Source of the DNA: Phycisphaerales bacterium
GTDB taxonomy: Bacteria > Planctomycetota > Phycisphaerae > UBA1845
NCBI GenBank assembly: GCA_020639115.1
Contig: JACKHG010000014.1
Span: 62,001 to 126,000, forward strand
Direction of reading: 5' to 3'
DNA: 64,000 nt
Shown: positions 1 to 8,972 of the stretch, piece after piece
Layout: every line of letters begins with the position of its first letter
Numbering within the stretch: the stretch's first letter is position 1
Position numbers and translations under genes: made by a program
Notes under the pieces: generated by a model
Databases searched by the model: none
What the model saw: the letters and a program-made list of their open reading frames with translations, nothing else
Told to the model about the DNA's origin: nothing

Positions 1-1
1 C

Positions 2-2245
2 GCCATGATCGGCGACGTCACGCTGCACACGCCCGCTCAGGACTTCACGCTGTTCGAAGCGACGCTGGTCTTCGAGGCGACAGCCACCGGCGAGACGCTG
101 CCGTACCAGCTCTACGGCATGTGCCGGGCGCCGCTGGGCCAGATGGGCCTCACCGACAACCCGGTTTCCGTTTCGCCGATGGCCGGCGTGGGTGTCGTCA
201 CGCGCAAGACGCTGCAGGGTCTGCTCGACGGCGCCGACAACCGGCTGCCGCTGGCCGAGAACGACAGCTACGCCGTCGCGCCGGCGTACCTGTTCTTTCA
301 CTTCGCCACCGGCGTCGAGCTGGATCTGCAACTGGCGGAACGGCTCGGCCTCAACACGGACGACGGTGCGCACGATCCGTTTCAGTATGCGTTTCCGGGC
401 GACATGAGCCTGACCATGATCTTCGACCCGACCGATCCGTACGTCTACATGTCTTCGGACGCGCGCAAGCTGCTGTTCGGCTCGTCAGACAACGATGCTG
501 AGACGAAGCCCGCGGAACAGGAGCAGGGGCAGGAGCAGGCAACCGAGCGGGACGAACAGACGCAGACGCCTGCGGAGTCGGACACCGCGCCGGCTGCGAA
601 CGCGGACGACGGCAAGAAGAAGAAACACGATAAGGCCGATGGCGAGGATGGCGCCGGCAAAGGCTCGGGGATTTCCCTGGGAGCGTTCGCGACGTCGCTG
701 CACGGCGGAATTCCCTTTACGCCGCAGATGACCTGGGGCCTGCCCGATACCGTGCCGAGCTTCAAGGGCCAGCTCTACGTCGACACCACCGTGCCCCTGC
801 CCTATGGCATCGAGGTGTCCGGGCCGCTGGTGACCTACGCGGGCGCGGACGGCTTCGAGCAGGGCGGCAACGGCGACGTCGCGGTCGGTTTCAGCATCTT
901 CGGCGACGTGCTGGGCATGGAATTCCCATTGGGTTCCGCGACCGCGGGCTACGGCGTGCATGGCGAACGCGCGTATGCGTACTTCAGCGGCACGCTCGCG
1001 CCGGATGACTCCTTCCTGCCGGACTGGGTGCCGATCGTGCCCGCGGCCGAGGCCCAGGTCGCGGCCTACATCGACAGCGCCCACGTCGCGGATACGCGGC
1101 TGCAGGCCCACGGCCGCTTCAACCTGGACGCCGGCAACCTGGGCCGCATGACCGGCGTCGATCTGAACGAACTGTTCGTGCGCGAGGGCGACCTGACCGT
1201 CGATCGTCACGGCGTCTGGCTGCGCGGCCGCAGCGCCACCAGCATCCATCCCGACCTGGTGTTCGGCAGCGAGGTGGTCGTGGAGGCGCTGTTCTCCGCC
1301 GACAACTTCGATGACTCGTACATCCTGCTGCGCGGCGACATGACGATCGGCGGCACCGCGCTGGGCAGCGAGGCCGAGGCCATGATCACGCCGCGCGGCG
1401 TGTTTGTGTCCGGCTCGTTCAGCACGCCCGTCAGCCGCATCGCCCTCTCCGGCGCGATCACCGCGCAGGGGCCGGTGCTGACCGGATCCGCCGGCGTCGA
1501 CTTCAACCTCGACGGCCTGCACCAGGCCCAGCAGGATGCGCAACGCGCCATCCGCAACGCCCAGGCCGACGTCGAACGCCTGACCGGCGAGATCGTGCGC
1601 ATGCGCACCCAGGTCGCCAAGGAACGCCAGCGCGACGCGAAGAACGTCGACGCGGCCCGGCAGGACGTCGCCGACCAGCAGGGCCAGGTGGACAAGCTGC
1701 AGACGCAGATCGACCGCAACAAATCGGCGATCGCCGCGCATCAGCGCAAGATCAGCGACTGGAACAAGTGGTACAAGCGCCAGCCGTGGTACAAGAAGAC
1801 GTGGGCGTGGGCCCGCTACCTCAAGGAAACCGGTTGGCGCTACGCCAAGATCGCCGAACTGGGCACCGCGATCGCCGGCCTGGAAACCGCCAAGGCCACC
1901 GCGACCGCGGCGCTCAAGGCCGCGCAGGGCGTGCTCGCGGGCCTGGAGCAGGCCATCGTGCACACGCCGATCGACGCCGACCCGCGCGTGGCCGCGCTGA
2001 TCGCGGCCCGCGAGACGGCGCGCGGCACGCTGCAGGCGGCGCAGGGCGCCGTCAGCGTCGTGGATATCCCGACGGGATCACTGTCCGGCGAGATCGCCCT
2101 GACGCTGTCGGTGGCCGGCCTGCACGGCGACATGACCGCCAACTACAACGGTCATGAACTCATCGACGGCACGGTGCACCTGGGCGCCGACCCGCAGGCG
2201 TGCATCAGCGTCGCCGCGTTCGACGAGGTGTGCGCGCCGTTCTGA
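2..2245 (+). CDS. large exported-type beta-rich/coiled-coil protein, 5' end off window
   Basis: The reading frame is already open at the left edge, so the first Met at 5 need not be the true start. The visible 746 residues have three parts. An N-terminal domain is followed by a low-complexity charged linker (about residues 160-215, rich in E, Q, K, D). Next comes a long Gly/Asp-rich region of repeating beta-type segments (about 220-500), then a predicted coiled coil (about 505-690) interrupted by a Trp/Tyr-rich basic patch, then a short beta tail ending in Cys-containing segments. I do not recognise the family. The composition resembles large secreted or surface planctomycete proteins, which is inference. 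A strong hairpin terminator follows immediately. Confidence 0.6.
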   Translation, partial: AMIGDVTLHTPAQDFTLFEATLVFEATATGETLPYQLYGMCRAPLGQMGLTDNPVSVSPMAGVGVVTRKTLQGLLDGADNRLPLAENDSYAVAPAYLFFHFATGVELDLQLAERLGLNTDDGAHDPFQYAFPGDMSLTMIFDPTDPYVYMSSDARKLLFGSSDNDAETKPAEQEQGQEQATERDEQTQTPAESDTAPAANADDGKKKKHDKADGEDGAGKGSGISLGAFATSLHGGIPFTPQMTWGLPDTVPSFKGQLYVDTTVPLPYGIEVSGPLVTYAGADGFEQGGNGDVAVGFSIFGDVLGMEFPLGSATAGYGVHGERAYAYFSGTLAPDDSFLPDWVPIVPAAEAQVAAYIDSAHVADTRLQAHGRFNLDAGNLGRMTGVDLNELFVREGDLTVDRHGVWLRGRSATSIHPDLVFGSEVVVEALFSADNFDDSYILLRGDMTIGGTALGSEAEAMITPRGVFVSGSFSTPVSRIALSGAITAQGPVLTGSAGVDFNLDGLHQAQQDAQRAIRNAQADVERLTGEIVRMRTQVAKERQRDAKNVDAARQDVADQQGQVDKLQTQIDRNKSAIAAHQRKISDWNKWYKRQPWYKKTWAWARYLKETGWRYAKIAELGTAIAGLETAKATATAALKAAQGVLAGLEQAIVHTPIDADPRVAALIAARETARGTLQAAQGAVSVVDIPTGSLSGEIALTLSVAGLHGDMTANYNGHELIDGTVHLGADPQACISVAAFDEVCAPF

Positions 2246-2267
2246 CGCCCGACGAGTCTCGAGACGC

Positions 2268-2300
2268 GAAGCCGGCTCCCGTGGGGGAGCCGGCTTCTTT
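2268..2300. terminator. intrinsic terminator, possibly bidirectional
   Basis: A perfect 13-bp stem (2268-2280 with 2285-2297) closes a 4-base loop and is followed by TTT on the plus strand. It starts 23 bases after the upstream plus-strand stop codon and faces the 3' end of the minus-strand MFS gene, so it may serve both. Confidence 0.8.
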
Positions 2301-2330
2301 CATGTCCGTCAGGCGCCTCGCGCACAGCGC

Positions 2331-3659
2331 TCAGTCGGAATCCTGCGGCACGAGACCGGCTGCACTGCCCACGCCCTCGGGCAGCGGCGGGAGGATGCCG
2401 CGGGCGGCGTAGATCGGGCGGACGATGGTCCGCAGCCGCGGCAGCATGCGTCCGAAGAGGGCGCCGCCAAGGATGCACAGGCTGCCGCCGAGCATCACCG
2501 TGGCGGGAGCGCCGATGCGGCGGGCGAGTTCGCCGCCGACCAGGCTGCCCACCGGCATGGTGCCCATGAACGCCATCGCGAAAAAGCCCATGACCCGCCC
2601 GCGCTTGTCGTCGTCCACGATGGTTTGCACGATCGTGTTGGAGGCGGCCATCTGCACCATCATCGCGTAGCCCAAAACCACCAGCACGGGCAGCGAGACC
2701 CACAGCGTCTTCGACAGGCCGAACACGATCAGTGCGGCGCCAAAGAGCATGCCGCCGCCGGCGACCACGCGTCCCAGGCCGAGCACGCTCTCGCGCATCG
2801 CCAGCGACAGCGCCCCGAGCAGCGCGCCGACGCCGGCGGCTGCCATCAGCGCCCCGAGCGTCATCGCCGCGCCGTGAAAGACCTGGTCGGCGAAAACCGG
2901 CATGAGCACGGCGTACGGCATGCCCACCAGGCTCATCAACGCCATGAGCAGCAGGATCGCACGGATGGGCTCGAAACCGAAGGCAGCCCCCAGCCCCTCG
3001 CGCAGCTCGTGCAGCACGTGCTTGCCCTGCGCCCGCGGCGGCCGCGGCGTTACGCGCATCGCCGCCAGCGCCGCAATCACCGCGATGAAGCTCACCCCGT
3101 CGATGAGAAAACAGAGCCCCTCGCCGAACAGGGCGATGAGCACGCCGGCGATCGACGGGCCGATCAGCCGGGCGCTGTTGAAGATCGTCGAGTTCAGCGC
3201 GATCGCACTGCTCAGGTCATCGCGCCCCTCCACCATCTCGACCACGAACGCCTGCCGCGCCGGAATGTCGAACGCGTTGCACAACCCCTGCATCATGCCC
3301 AGCACGATGACGTGCGTCACCGTGATCGTGCCGCGCAGCGCGAAGTACGCCAGCCCCAGCGACGAGACCATCAGCACCGCCTGCGTGATCAGCAGCACGC
3401 GGTGGCGACTCAGCCGGTCCGCGACGATGCCGCCGAGCGGCGTGACCATGAACGTCGGGGCCATGCTCAAGAAGCTCACCAGCCCGAGCATGAACGACGA
3501 ACCGGTCAGGCGGTACACGAGCCAGCCGGTGGCGATCCGCGTCACCCACGTGCCAATAAGGGAAATCGCCTGGCCGGTGAAGAACAGCCGGTAGTTGCGG
3601 TGCTTCAGCGCCCGAAAGGCCTGGGCAAAGTTCAGTCGCGGCGGTCCTGCCTGTGCCAT
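2331..3659 (-). CDS. MFS transporter (MFS_3/EntS-like exporter)
   Basis: 442 residues with about twelve hydrophobic segments. The N-terminus (about residues 15-50) has the F-R-A-L-K-H-R-N-Y-R-L-F-F-T-G-Q pattern and the following G-T-W-V-T-R-I-A-T-G-W-L-V typical of the MFS_3 group, which includes enterobactin exporter EntS and many drug-efflux proteins. A loop-2/3 motif (G-G-I-V-A-D-R-L-S-R) is present at about residues 76-85. Proton-coupled export of a small molecule across the inner membrane is the family role; the substrate cannot be read from sequence. The gene stands alone, 66 bases downstream of the DUF1003 gene on the same strand. Confidence 0.85.
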   Translation of the reverse strand: MAQAGPPRLNFAQAFRALKHRNYRLFFTGQAISLIGTWVTRIATGWLVYRLTGSSFMLGLVSFLSMAPTFMVTPLGGIVADRLSRHRVLLITQAVLMVSSLGLAYFALRGTITVTHVIVLGMMQGLCNAFDIPARQAFVVEMVEGRDDLSSAIALNSTIFNSARLIGPSIAGVLIALFGEGLCFLIDGVSFIAVIAALAAMRVTPRPPRAQGKHVLHELREGLGAAFGFEPIRAILLLMALMSLVGMPYAVLMPVFADQVFHGAAMTLGALMAAAGVGALLGALSLAMRESVLGLGRVVAGGGMLFGAALIVFGLSKTLWVSLPVLVVLGYAMMVQMAASNTIVQTIVDDDKRGRVMGFFAMAFMGTMPVGSLVGGELARRIGAPATVMLGGSLCILGGALFGRMLPRLRTIVRPIYAARGILPPLPEGVGSAAGLVPQDSD

Positions 3660-3725
3660 GCTCGTCTCATCGCGGCCCGGACCGCGCCCCCTCCTGCAAA
3701 AAACCGTCTCCGCCCGGAAGACGCC

Positions 3726-4424
3726 TCACCGGCTCCGCCCCAGCTCCGCCAGCAGCTCCATCTGCACCTCCTGGATTTCCACCAGCCGCTCCCACTGGTG
3801 CGAGAGCAGGTGATCGATCTTCTCGTGCAACTGCCGGATCTCCAGCTCCGCCTTCAGGTTCACCTGGTAGTCGTGCCGGGCACGCTGGCGGTCCTTCGCC
3901 TCCTGGCGGTTCTGGCTCATCATGATGATCGGGGCCTGCACCGAGGCCAGGCACGAGAGCACCAGGTTGAGCAGGATGAATGGATAGGGATCCACCGGCC
4001 GCCACAGCAGCACCAGCGAGTTCATCACGATCCACGCCGCGAGGAAGCCTCCGAAGATGATGAGAAATGTCCAACTCCCCCCGAACGAGGCGAGCCGGTC
4101 CGCGAGCATCTCCCCCAGCGACCGGCTCTGCTCCAGTTCGGCATCGACGTTGCTGGAGAGCAGTTCGTGCTCGCGCAGGCTGCGCACCACCTCCTGCTCG
4201 AGCGAGCTGAGCTCGCCCTTCTCCGACTCGAGCAACGTGTGCACGTACGCGCTGCGGAAGCGCGCCAGGTCGGCGCGGCACACCGGCTGATCCGCCGTCC
4301 ACTGCGGATGTTCCCTGCGGATTTCCTCGGCGATGGTCGGGCGGATCAGCGCCCCGGGGATCAGCTCCCGCGAGGCAAAGGACTGACCGCAGACGCCGCA
4401 CGTCTGCCGCTCGCTTTTGCTCAT
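3726..4424 (-). CDS. DUF1003 membrane protein with N-terminal Cys motif
   Basis: 232 residues from the ATG at 4424. A longer upstream frame exists but has the composition of non-coding DNA. An N-terminal C-G-V-C-G-Q-S-F motif could bind metal. Two transmembrane helices (about residues 117-140 and 150-170) are linked by the W-R-P-V-D-P-Y-P-F-I-L-L-N-L sequence that defines DUF1003. A C-terminal segment with heptad character follows (Q-N-R-Q-E-A-K-D-R then repeated L/I spacing). DUF1003 proteins are inner-membrane proteins of unknown function. The 157-base upstream gap contains the palindromic module at 4512-4584, which could control this gene. Confidence 0.85.
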   Translation of the reverse strand: MSKSERQTCGVCGQSFASRELIPGALIRPTIAEEIRREHPQWTADQPVCRADLARFRSAYVHTLLESEKGELSSLEQEVVRSLREHELLSSNVDAELEQSRSLGEMLADRLASFGGSWTFLIIFGGFLAAWIVMNSLVLLWRPVDPYPFILLNLVLSCLASVQAPIIMMSQNRQEAKDRQRARHDYQVNLKAELEIRQLHEKIDHLLSHQWERLVEIQEVQMELLAELGRSR

Positions 4425-4511
4425 GGTTGGGTCTCGATTGCGCCGCGCTGCGCGTCCCCGGGCCGCGCCGCCCGCAGGATGCGGATCCCCTAGACGGTTT
4501 TCGACTCTCTT

Positions 4512-4584
4512 GTAGCGTCGAAGCGGCGGTCTTCGTGAGAGAAATCCGGCGTGCAAACGCTACAGATATATAGAGCCTGCTCTA
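4512..4584 (+). promoter_or_regulatory. conserved palindromic module, copy 1 of 3
   Basis: GTAGCG at 4512-4517 is followed 40 bases later by its inverse CGCTAC (4558-4563), then after 7 bases by the 14-bp inverted repeat TAGAGC-CT-GCTCTA (4571-4584). The same layout occurs at 33165-33236 and 38160-38235. This copy overlaps the stop codon of the aldo/keto reductase and lies 87 bases upstream of the DUF1003 start codon. It could be an operator, a structured RNA or a mobile repeat; which is not known. Confidence 0.55.
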
Positions 4585-5577
4585 ACCGTTGGTGAAACGC
4601 AAGCTTGCCTCCGGGTACCGCGCCCCCGCCGCCGCGCCCGCGGGCACGGCAGCGTTGATCTCCGCCAGCTCCTCCGGCGTGAACCTGATTTCCGCGGCGC
4701 CGAGGTTCTCCTCGAGGTAGTTCATCCGCTTCGTCCCGGGAATCGGCACGATATCCTCGCCGCGCGCGAGCACCCAGGCAAGCGCCAGTTGACCCGCCGA
4801 GCAGCCGCGATTCGACGCCATGCCGCGGATACGCTCGACCAGCTCCAGGTTCCGCGCGAAATTCTCCCCCTGGAAACGCGGCGAGGTGCGGCGGTAATCG
4901 TCCGCCGGCAAATCCTCGAACCGCTGAAAGCGCCCGGTGAGAAAGCCGCGACCGAGCGGACTGTACGCCACGAAGCCGATCCCCAATTCCCGCACCGTCG
5001 GCAGAATCTCGTCCTCCGGCTCGCGACTCCACAGCGAGTACTCGCTCTGCAACGCGGCGATGGGATGGACCGCCGCCGCACGGCGGATCGTGCCCGGCGC
5101 CGCCTCCGACAATCCGAGGAAACGCACCTTGCCCGCCGTCACCAGCTCCGCCATCGCACCCACCGTCTCCTCGACGGGCACGTCGGGATCGACGCGATGC
5201 TGGTAGTACAGGTCAATGCAATCCACCGCGAGCCGCTCGAGACTCGCCTCGCAGCAGGAACGCACGTACTCGGCGTCGCCGCGCACCCCAAGAAACTCCC
5301 CGTTCGGCCCGCGCACGTTGCCGAACTTCGTCGCGAGCACGACGCGGTCACGGCGGTCGGCAATGGCCTTGCCGACCAGCACCTCGTTGCGGCCGACCCC
5401 GTACATGTCCGCCGTGTCGATGAAATTGCCGCCCAGCTCGACGTAGCGGTGAATGACCCGGATCGACTCGGCATCATCCATCGCCTGGTCGCGATAGAAC
5501 TCGCTCATGCCCATGCAGCCAAGCCCGATGGCGGAGACGTTCAATCCACTTTTGCCAAGCGGGCGTTGCGCGTTCAC
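4582..5577 (-). CDS. aldo/keto reductase
   Basis: 331 residues from a GTG at 5577. This start is chosen because GGGAGG sits about 8 bases upstream and because the N-terminus then aligns with the family (R-P-L-G-K-S-G-L-N-V-S-A-I-G-L-G-C-M-G-M-S). It is an NADPH-dependent (alpha/beta)8-barrel reductase of carbonyl compounds. The catalytic tetrad is visible: Asp and Tyr in D-T-A-D-M-Y-G, Lys in A-T-K-F-G, His in L-Y-Y-Q-H-R. C-terminal P-I-P-G-T-K-R is the coenzyme-phosphate binding segment. Substrate unknown. The stop codon lies inside a palindromic module. Confidence 0.92.
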   Translation of the reverse strand: MNAQRPLGKSGLNVSAIGLGCMGMSEFYRDQAMDDAESIRVIHRYVELGGNFIDTADMYGVGRNEVLVGKAIADRRDRVVLATKFGNVRGPNGEFLGVRGDAEYVRSCCEASLERLAVDCIDLYYQHRVDPDVPVEETVGAMAELVTAGKVRFLGLSEAAPGTIRRAAAVHPIAALQSEYSLWSREPEDEILPTVRELGIGFVAYSPLGRGFLTGRFQRFEDLPADDYRRTSPRFQGENFARNLELVERIRGMASNRGCSAGQLALAWVLARGEDIVPIPGTKRMNYLEENLGAAEIRFTPEELAEINAAVPAGAAAGARYPEASLRFTNG

Positions 5578-5689
5578 GAGACCTGCCTCCCATTGGGTTC
5601 CACTCGGATGCAAACTCGGGAGCGTATGCCGCAGACGTGCAGCCGTCCACCGCGCGCCGGCTCGCGGCCCCCTTCCCGCAGCCTCCGGA

Positions 5690-6499
5690 TCACTCGGACC
5701 GGCTGCGGGCGGCAGACTTGGTGTGGCCCGTGGTTTCTTCCTTGCGTTTCTGCTCGGCCAGCTCGGTCTGCTGCTCGGCGATCGACTGGACACGGTCCGC
5801 GCTGCCCTTCGCGTCGCGTTTGCGTTCGCTGAGCCGTTCGAAACTCCCGCTGCGCCCATAGGCGAGCAGCGTGTCGCCTGGCTGGATGCGCGTCGAGCCG
5901 CGCGGCACGCCCAGGTACTCGCCGCCGGCAGCCTCCACGCCCAGCACGACCACGCCCTCCTTGCGCAGGGCGAGTTCCGCCAGCGTGTGATCCGCCAGCC
6001 AGCTCTCCTCGTCGACGGTAAGCTCGGAGATCTGGTACTCGCCGCCCAGATGCATCAGCCCGGCGTAGTCGCGCACGTCGAGCCGCGTGTAGCGCGTTAG
6101 CAGCCGCCGGACGGTGTTCTCGATCCGCCGGTCGAGCCACTTGCTCGTCGCCGCCGTCCACAACACGGCGATGCCCGCGACGAGCATGACGACGTGGAGC
6201 AGTGGGCTACCCGATTTGCTCTCATCGATGAAGGTCAGGATCGTCGCCGCCACGACGGTCACGATCCCCGCGTTCCCGACGAGCATCAGCAGCATCAGGA
6301 TCTTGCGGCGGACCGGATGGTTGACGACGCGTTCCGACTCGGACGTCGTGAAGCCAACCCCGGTGAAGGCCGAGCGAGCCTGGAAGCGGGCCGTCTGCCG
6401 AGCCAGTCCGGTGAACGCCAGCGCGACCGCCGCGACGCGCGTGATCAGCACCGACAGGGCCAGCGCCACCAGCAGTGTGAGTATCGGAACCATCGTCAA
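5690..6499 (-). CDS. membrane protein with TrkA-C (RCK_C) domain
   Basis: 269 residues. An N-terminal membrane helix (about 5-30) is followed by a conserved A-R-F-Q-A-R-S-A-F-T-G-V-G-F-T-T-S-E-S-E loop, then two more helices (about 65-90 and 98-117). A TrkA-C domain follows (about 150-225), with the terminal L-L-A-Y-G-R-S-G-S-F-E-R-L signature. The C-terminal 45 residues are charged and helical. TrkA-C domains bind small ligands and gate ion channels or transporters. This architecture is a known but uncharacterised family often labelled TrkA-C domain protein. An alternative start is Met3. It stands alone in the minus direction. Confidence 0.85.
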   Translation of the reverse strand: MTMVPILTLLVALALSVLITRVAAVALAFTGLARQTARFQARSAFTGVGFTTSESERVVNHPVRRKILMLLMLVGNAGIVTVVAATILTFIDESKSGSPLLHVVMLVAGIAVLWTAATSKWLDRRIENTVRRLLTRYTRLDVRDYAGLMHLGGEYQISELTVDEESWLADHTLAELALRKEGVVVLGVEAAGGEYLGVPRGSTRIQPGDTLLAYGRSGSFERLSERKRDAKGSADRVQSIAEQQTELAEQKRKEETTGHTKSAARSRSE

Positions 6500-6792
6500 A
6501 CCTCGTCGGGCGTGCGCTCACGTCCGGCAGACCGCGCAAGCCGGCTGCTCCACCACGTCGAGTGAAGCATAGGGTTGCGGCCAAGGAGCATCCACCGACC
6601 GTAGAAATCCCGCATGACGTCCGTTTCACGGCGTCACCCGTTCGGGCGGTACCGTCGTTCGGGCGGTGCCGTCGTCCGCCCGGCGCCGGGTCGAGGCGGC
6701 GACGGACCTTCCTGGCTGGACGGGCGAATTGCGGTACAATCGTCGCGCCGAGGCGAATGCACCGCCAGGCTGCAATCATGTGAGGATGCACG

Positions 6793-7767
6793 ATGAATCA
6801 GAGAGCGTTGGGCAAGAGTGATATCAAGGTTTCGCAGGTGAGTCTGGGGTGCTGGACGCTCGGCGGGCGCAACTGGAACCGCGGGCAGAGCGTCGGCTGG
6901 GCCGACGTGGACGAGGGCGAGGCGGTCGCGGCGATCCACGATGCGCTGGACGCGGGTGTGAACCACTTCGACAACGCCGACGTGTATGGTAACGGTAAGG
7001 CCGAGCGAATGCTGGCCAAGGCGCTGGGGTCGCGGCGCAAGGACGTGACGATTGCGACGAAGGTCGGCCACTTTCCGGGCACGGCGGAGCACGCCTACGA
7101 TGCGCTGCACATCCGCCACCAGTGCGAGCAGTCCTTGAAGAATCTCAATACGGACCACATCGACCTGTATTACTTCCACCACGGCGACTTCGGGCCCGAT
7201 GACCGCTGGCTCGACGCGGCCGTCGCCGAGGTGAACCGGCTGAAGGACGCGGGCAAGATCCGCGCGATCGGGCTGAGCGCGTACTCGGCGGACGACTTCG
7301 TGCGGCTCGTCCCCAAGGTGAAGCCGGTGGCGCTGCAGAGCTGGGCGCACATGATGGACGACCAGTTCATCCGACCGGGCAACCCGGTTCCGAAGCTGAT
7401 GGCGGAGCACGGGCTCTCGTTCGTCGCCTTCAGCCCGCTCAACCAGGGCATCCTGCTGGACAAGTACGATCCGAAGAACCCGCCGAAATTCGAGGACGGC
7501 GACATCCGCAGCGAGCGTGAGAAGTTCCAGGCCGACGGCCTGCGCGACGCCCACGCGAAGATGCAGCAGGTCAAGGAGCGCTTCGGCGCCAGCACCGAGG
7601 ACCTCGCCCGCGTAGCCCTGCAGTACATCCTGGCCCACGACCACGTCGCCTGCGTCATCCCGGGCTTTCGCAACCGGCGGCAGGTGCAGTGCAACCTCTC
7701 CGCAGCCGACAAGCCGCTGAGCCCCGACGACGTGAAGTTCCTCCGCGAGGTGTTCGCCGCCAAGTGA
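6793..7767 (+). CDS. aldo/keto reductase
   Basis: 324 residues starting at an ATG preceded by TGAGGATG. It is a second (alpha/beta)8 NADPH reductase, only distantly similar to the one at 4582-5577. Catalytic residues are visible: Asp and Tyr in F-D-N-A-D-V-Y-G, Lys in A-T-K-V-G, His in D-L-Y-Y-F-H-H. V-I-P-G-F-R-N is the C-terminal coenzyme loop. Family members reduce aldehydes and ketones, and several are general stress proteins. The gene is monocistronic, divergent from the TrkA-C gene, with about 290 bases between them that must hold both promoters. Confidence 0.92.
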   Translation: MNQRALGKSDIKVSQVSLGCWTLGGRNWNRGQSVGWADVDEGEAVAAIHDALDAGVNHFDNADVYGNGKAERMLAKALGSRRKDVTIATKVGHFPGTAEHAYDALHIRHQCEQSLKNLNTDHIDLYYFHHGDFGPDDRWLDAAVAEVNRLKDAGKIRAIGLSAYSADDFVRLVPKVKPVALQSWAHMMDDQFIRPGNPVPKLMAEHGLSFVAFSPLNQGILLDKYDPKNPPKFEDGDIRSEREKFQADGLRDAHAKMQQVKERFGASTEDLARVALQYILAHDHVACVIPGFRNRRQVQCNLSAADKPLSPDDVKFLREVFAAK

Positions 7768-8172
7768 GCCCGAGGAGCCCGGCATGTAAGTGAGCCCGAA
7801 AACCGAGTCCGGAGAGCGAGTGCGCCTGAAGAGTGCGTCGGAAAAGCGAGTGCGCCCGGAGACTGAGTCAGGAAAGCGAGTGCGCCCGGAACACGAGGCG
7901 GGAGTGCGAGCCGAACAAGCCCGGCAGGGCGAAAGAATTTAGCCAGGGGCGCCAGCCCCTGGTACGTACGCCAATTCGAATGCTGAGCCCTGAAAAGGGC
8001 GAGACCGGTGGCATCCGCCCGTCACGCCGGGGATCGCCCTTACCAGGGCTTGGCGATTACCCACATCGCTCACCAGGGGCTGGCGCCCCTGGCTAACTTC
8101 TCCGGCCCGTCCCGGGCCAGTATCGACCAACGAGCGAGCATCCAGCACGCCTATTACGGCAGCGTTCGGCCA
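7768..8172. repeat. intergenic repeat cluster
   Basis: No gene is supported here. At 7785-7905 a degenerate unit of about 20-25 bases (gaGTGCGCCCGGA-type) recurs four or five times. A 24-base sequence at 7939-7962 recurs as an exact inverted copy at 8073-8096 (core CCAGGGGC/GCCCCTGG). Between them are a GCCCT-GAAA-AGGGC small palindrome (about 7986-8000) and a CCAGGGCTTGGC palindrome (8043-8054). Such short palindromes are typical of planctomycete intergenic DNA. Confidence 0.7.
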
Positions 8173-8276
8173 TGTCACACCCAGCCGGCGATCAGGCCGG
8201 CGTGGCCGCTGTTGGGACCGTTGCGGCGGACGGAGTGGAAACGCTCGTCGGTGATGCTGCACTGGACCGGCAGGTG
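8173..8276 (-). repeat. 104-bp duplication of the pgeF 3' end (copy without gene body)
   Basis: Bases 8173-8276 match 8971-9074 with about two mismatches, at a constant offset of 798. The 8971-9074 copy is the true 3' end of pgeF, including its stop codon. This copy is detached from any pgeF body and instead supplies, in another frame, the C-terminus of the neighbouring membrane protein. Confidence 0.85.
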
Positions 8277-8920
8277 GACGCGCGGCGCTGTCTATCACGC
8301 AGCAGAGCGCGAGCGAACCAGGCGATGGCAGCCAGGACCACCGCAGCACCCGCGACTATTGCGTGGACCCCAACCGCAAAAGGATAGACGGATACGAGAT
8401 ACTCAGCGCGAAGGTCGGTGCGTAGCGCCGCCAGGGCCGGCGCCGGCTCGGCAACGCTCAGGTCGAAGCGGTAGTCGCCTTTCGCAAAATCCACGCCGTG
8501 CAGGCGAAGGGTATTGACGCTCCGTTGGTCGATGCCTTGGACAAACATCGTGATTCTCGACGCCTCGGCAGACCGTTCGTCAAACCGGCTGCGATAGACG
8601 ACAGCCCCGGTCGCCGAACGGATGGTCACGTCGAAAACCAGCCCCGCGAACCGCTCCTCGGCAAGCGCTTCCGTGGCCCCAGGGATTTCAATCAGCAGCT
8701 CGACCATTCCAAACGGCGGAACGGCGTACTGCCGATAGTCTGCGGTGTACACGCCGGTGCTGCTGAAATCGACCGGAAGGCTCATCGGCGAATGCTCGAG
8801 CCCTGCCAGCGTGCGTACCATGCCCACCACGGCGCAGATTTCCACGATCGCGATGGCGAGGAGCAACAGGCCCAGCACGGTACTGATGCGGATAATGAGC
8901 CTGTGTACTGCCGGTCGCAT
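8192..8920 (-). CDS. hypothetical two-helix membrane protein with chimeric C-terminus
   Basis: 242 residues from the ATG at 8920, preceded by GGAGGG about 9 bases upstream. A membrane helix lies at about residues 6-35, then a roughly 140-residue extracytoplasmic domain of beta character, then a second helix (about 175-200), then a basic stretch. The last 28 or so residues (rich in S, T, A, P) are encoded by a duplicated pgeF tail read in a different frame, so the C-terminus is probably a by-product of the duplication. No family recognised. It lies downstream of pgeF on the same strand and may be co-transcribed. Confidence 0.6.
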   Translation of the reverse strand: MRPAVHRLIIRISTVLGLLLLAIAIVEICAVVGMVRTLAGLEHSPMSLPVDFSSTGVYTADYRQYAVPPFGMVELLIEIPGATEALAEERFAGLVFDVTIRSATGAVVYRSRFDERSAEASRITMFVQGIDQRSVNTLRLHGVDFAKGDYRFDLSVAEPAPALAALRTDLRAEYLVSVYPFAVGVHAIVAGAAVVLAAIAWFARALLRDRQRRASTCRSSAASPTSVSTPSAATVPTAATPA

Positions 8921-8972
8921 AACGCGACCCTCCGCAATTGTGCTTCTGATCAACTTACCGATCCCCAGTTTG

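Noticed and set aside
485..1963. A 492-codon minus-strand open frame
   Set aside because: It is antisense to the large exported protein, has shadow composition and shows no recognisable domain.
2154..4493. A 779-codon plus-strand open frame
   Set aside because: It lies antisense to the well-supported MFS and DUF1003 genes and is rich in H, R, Q and P, the usual shadow of a high-GC gene.
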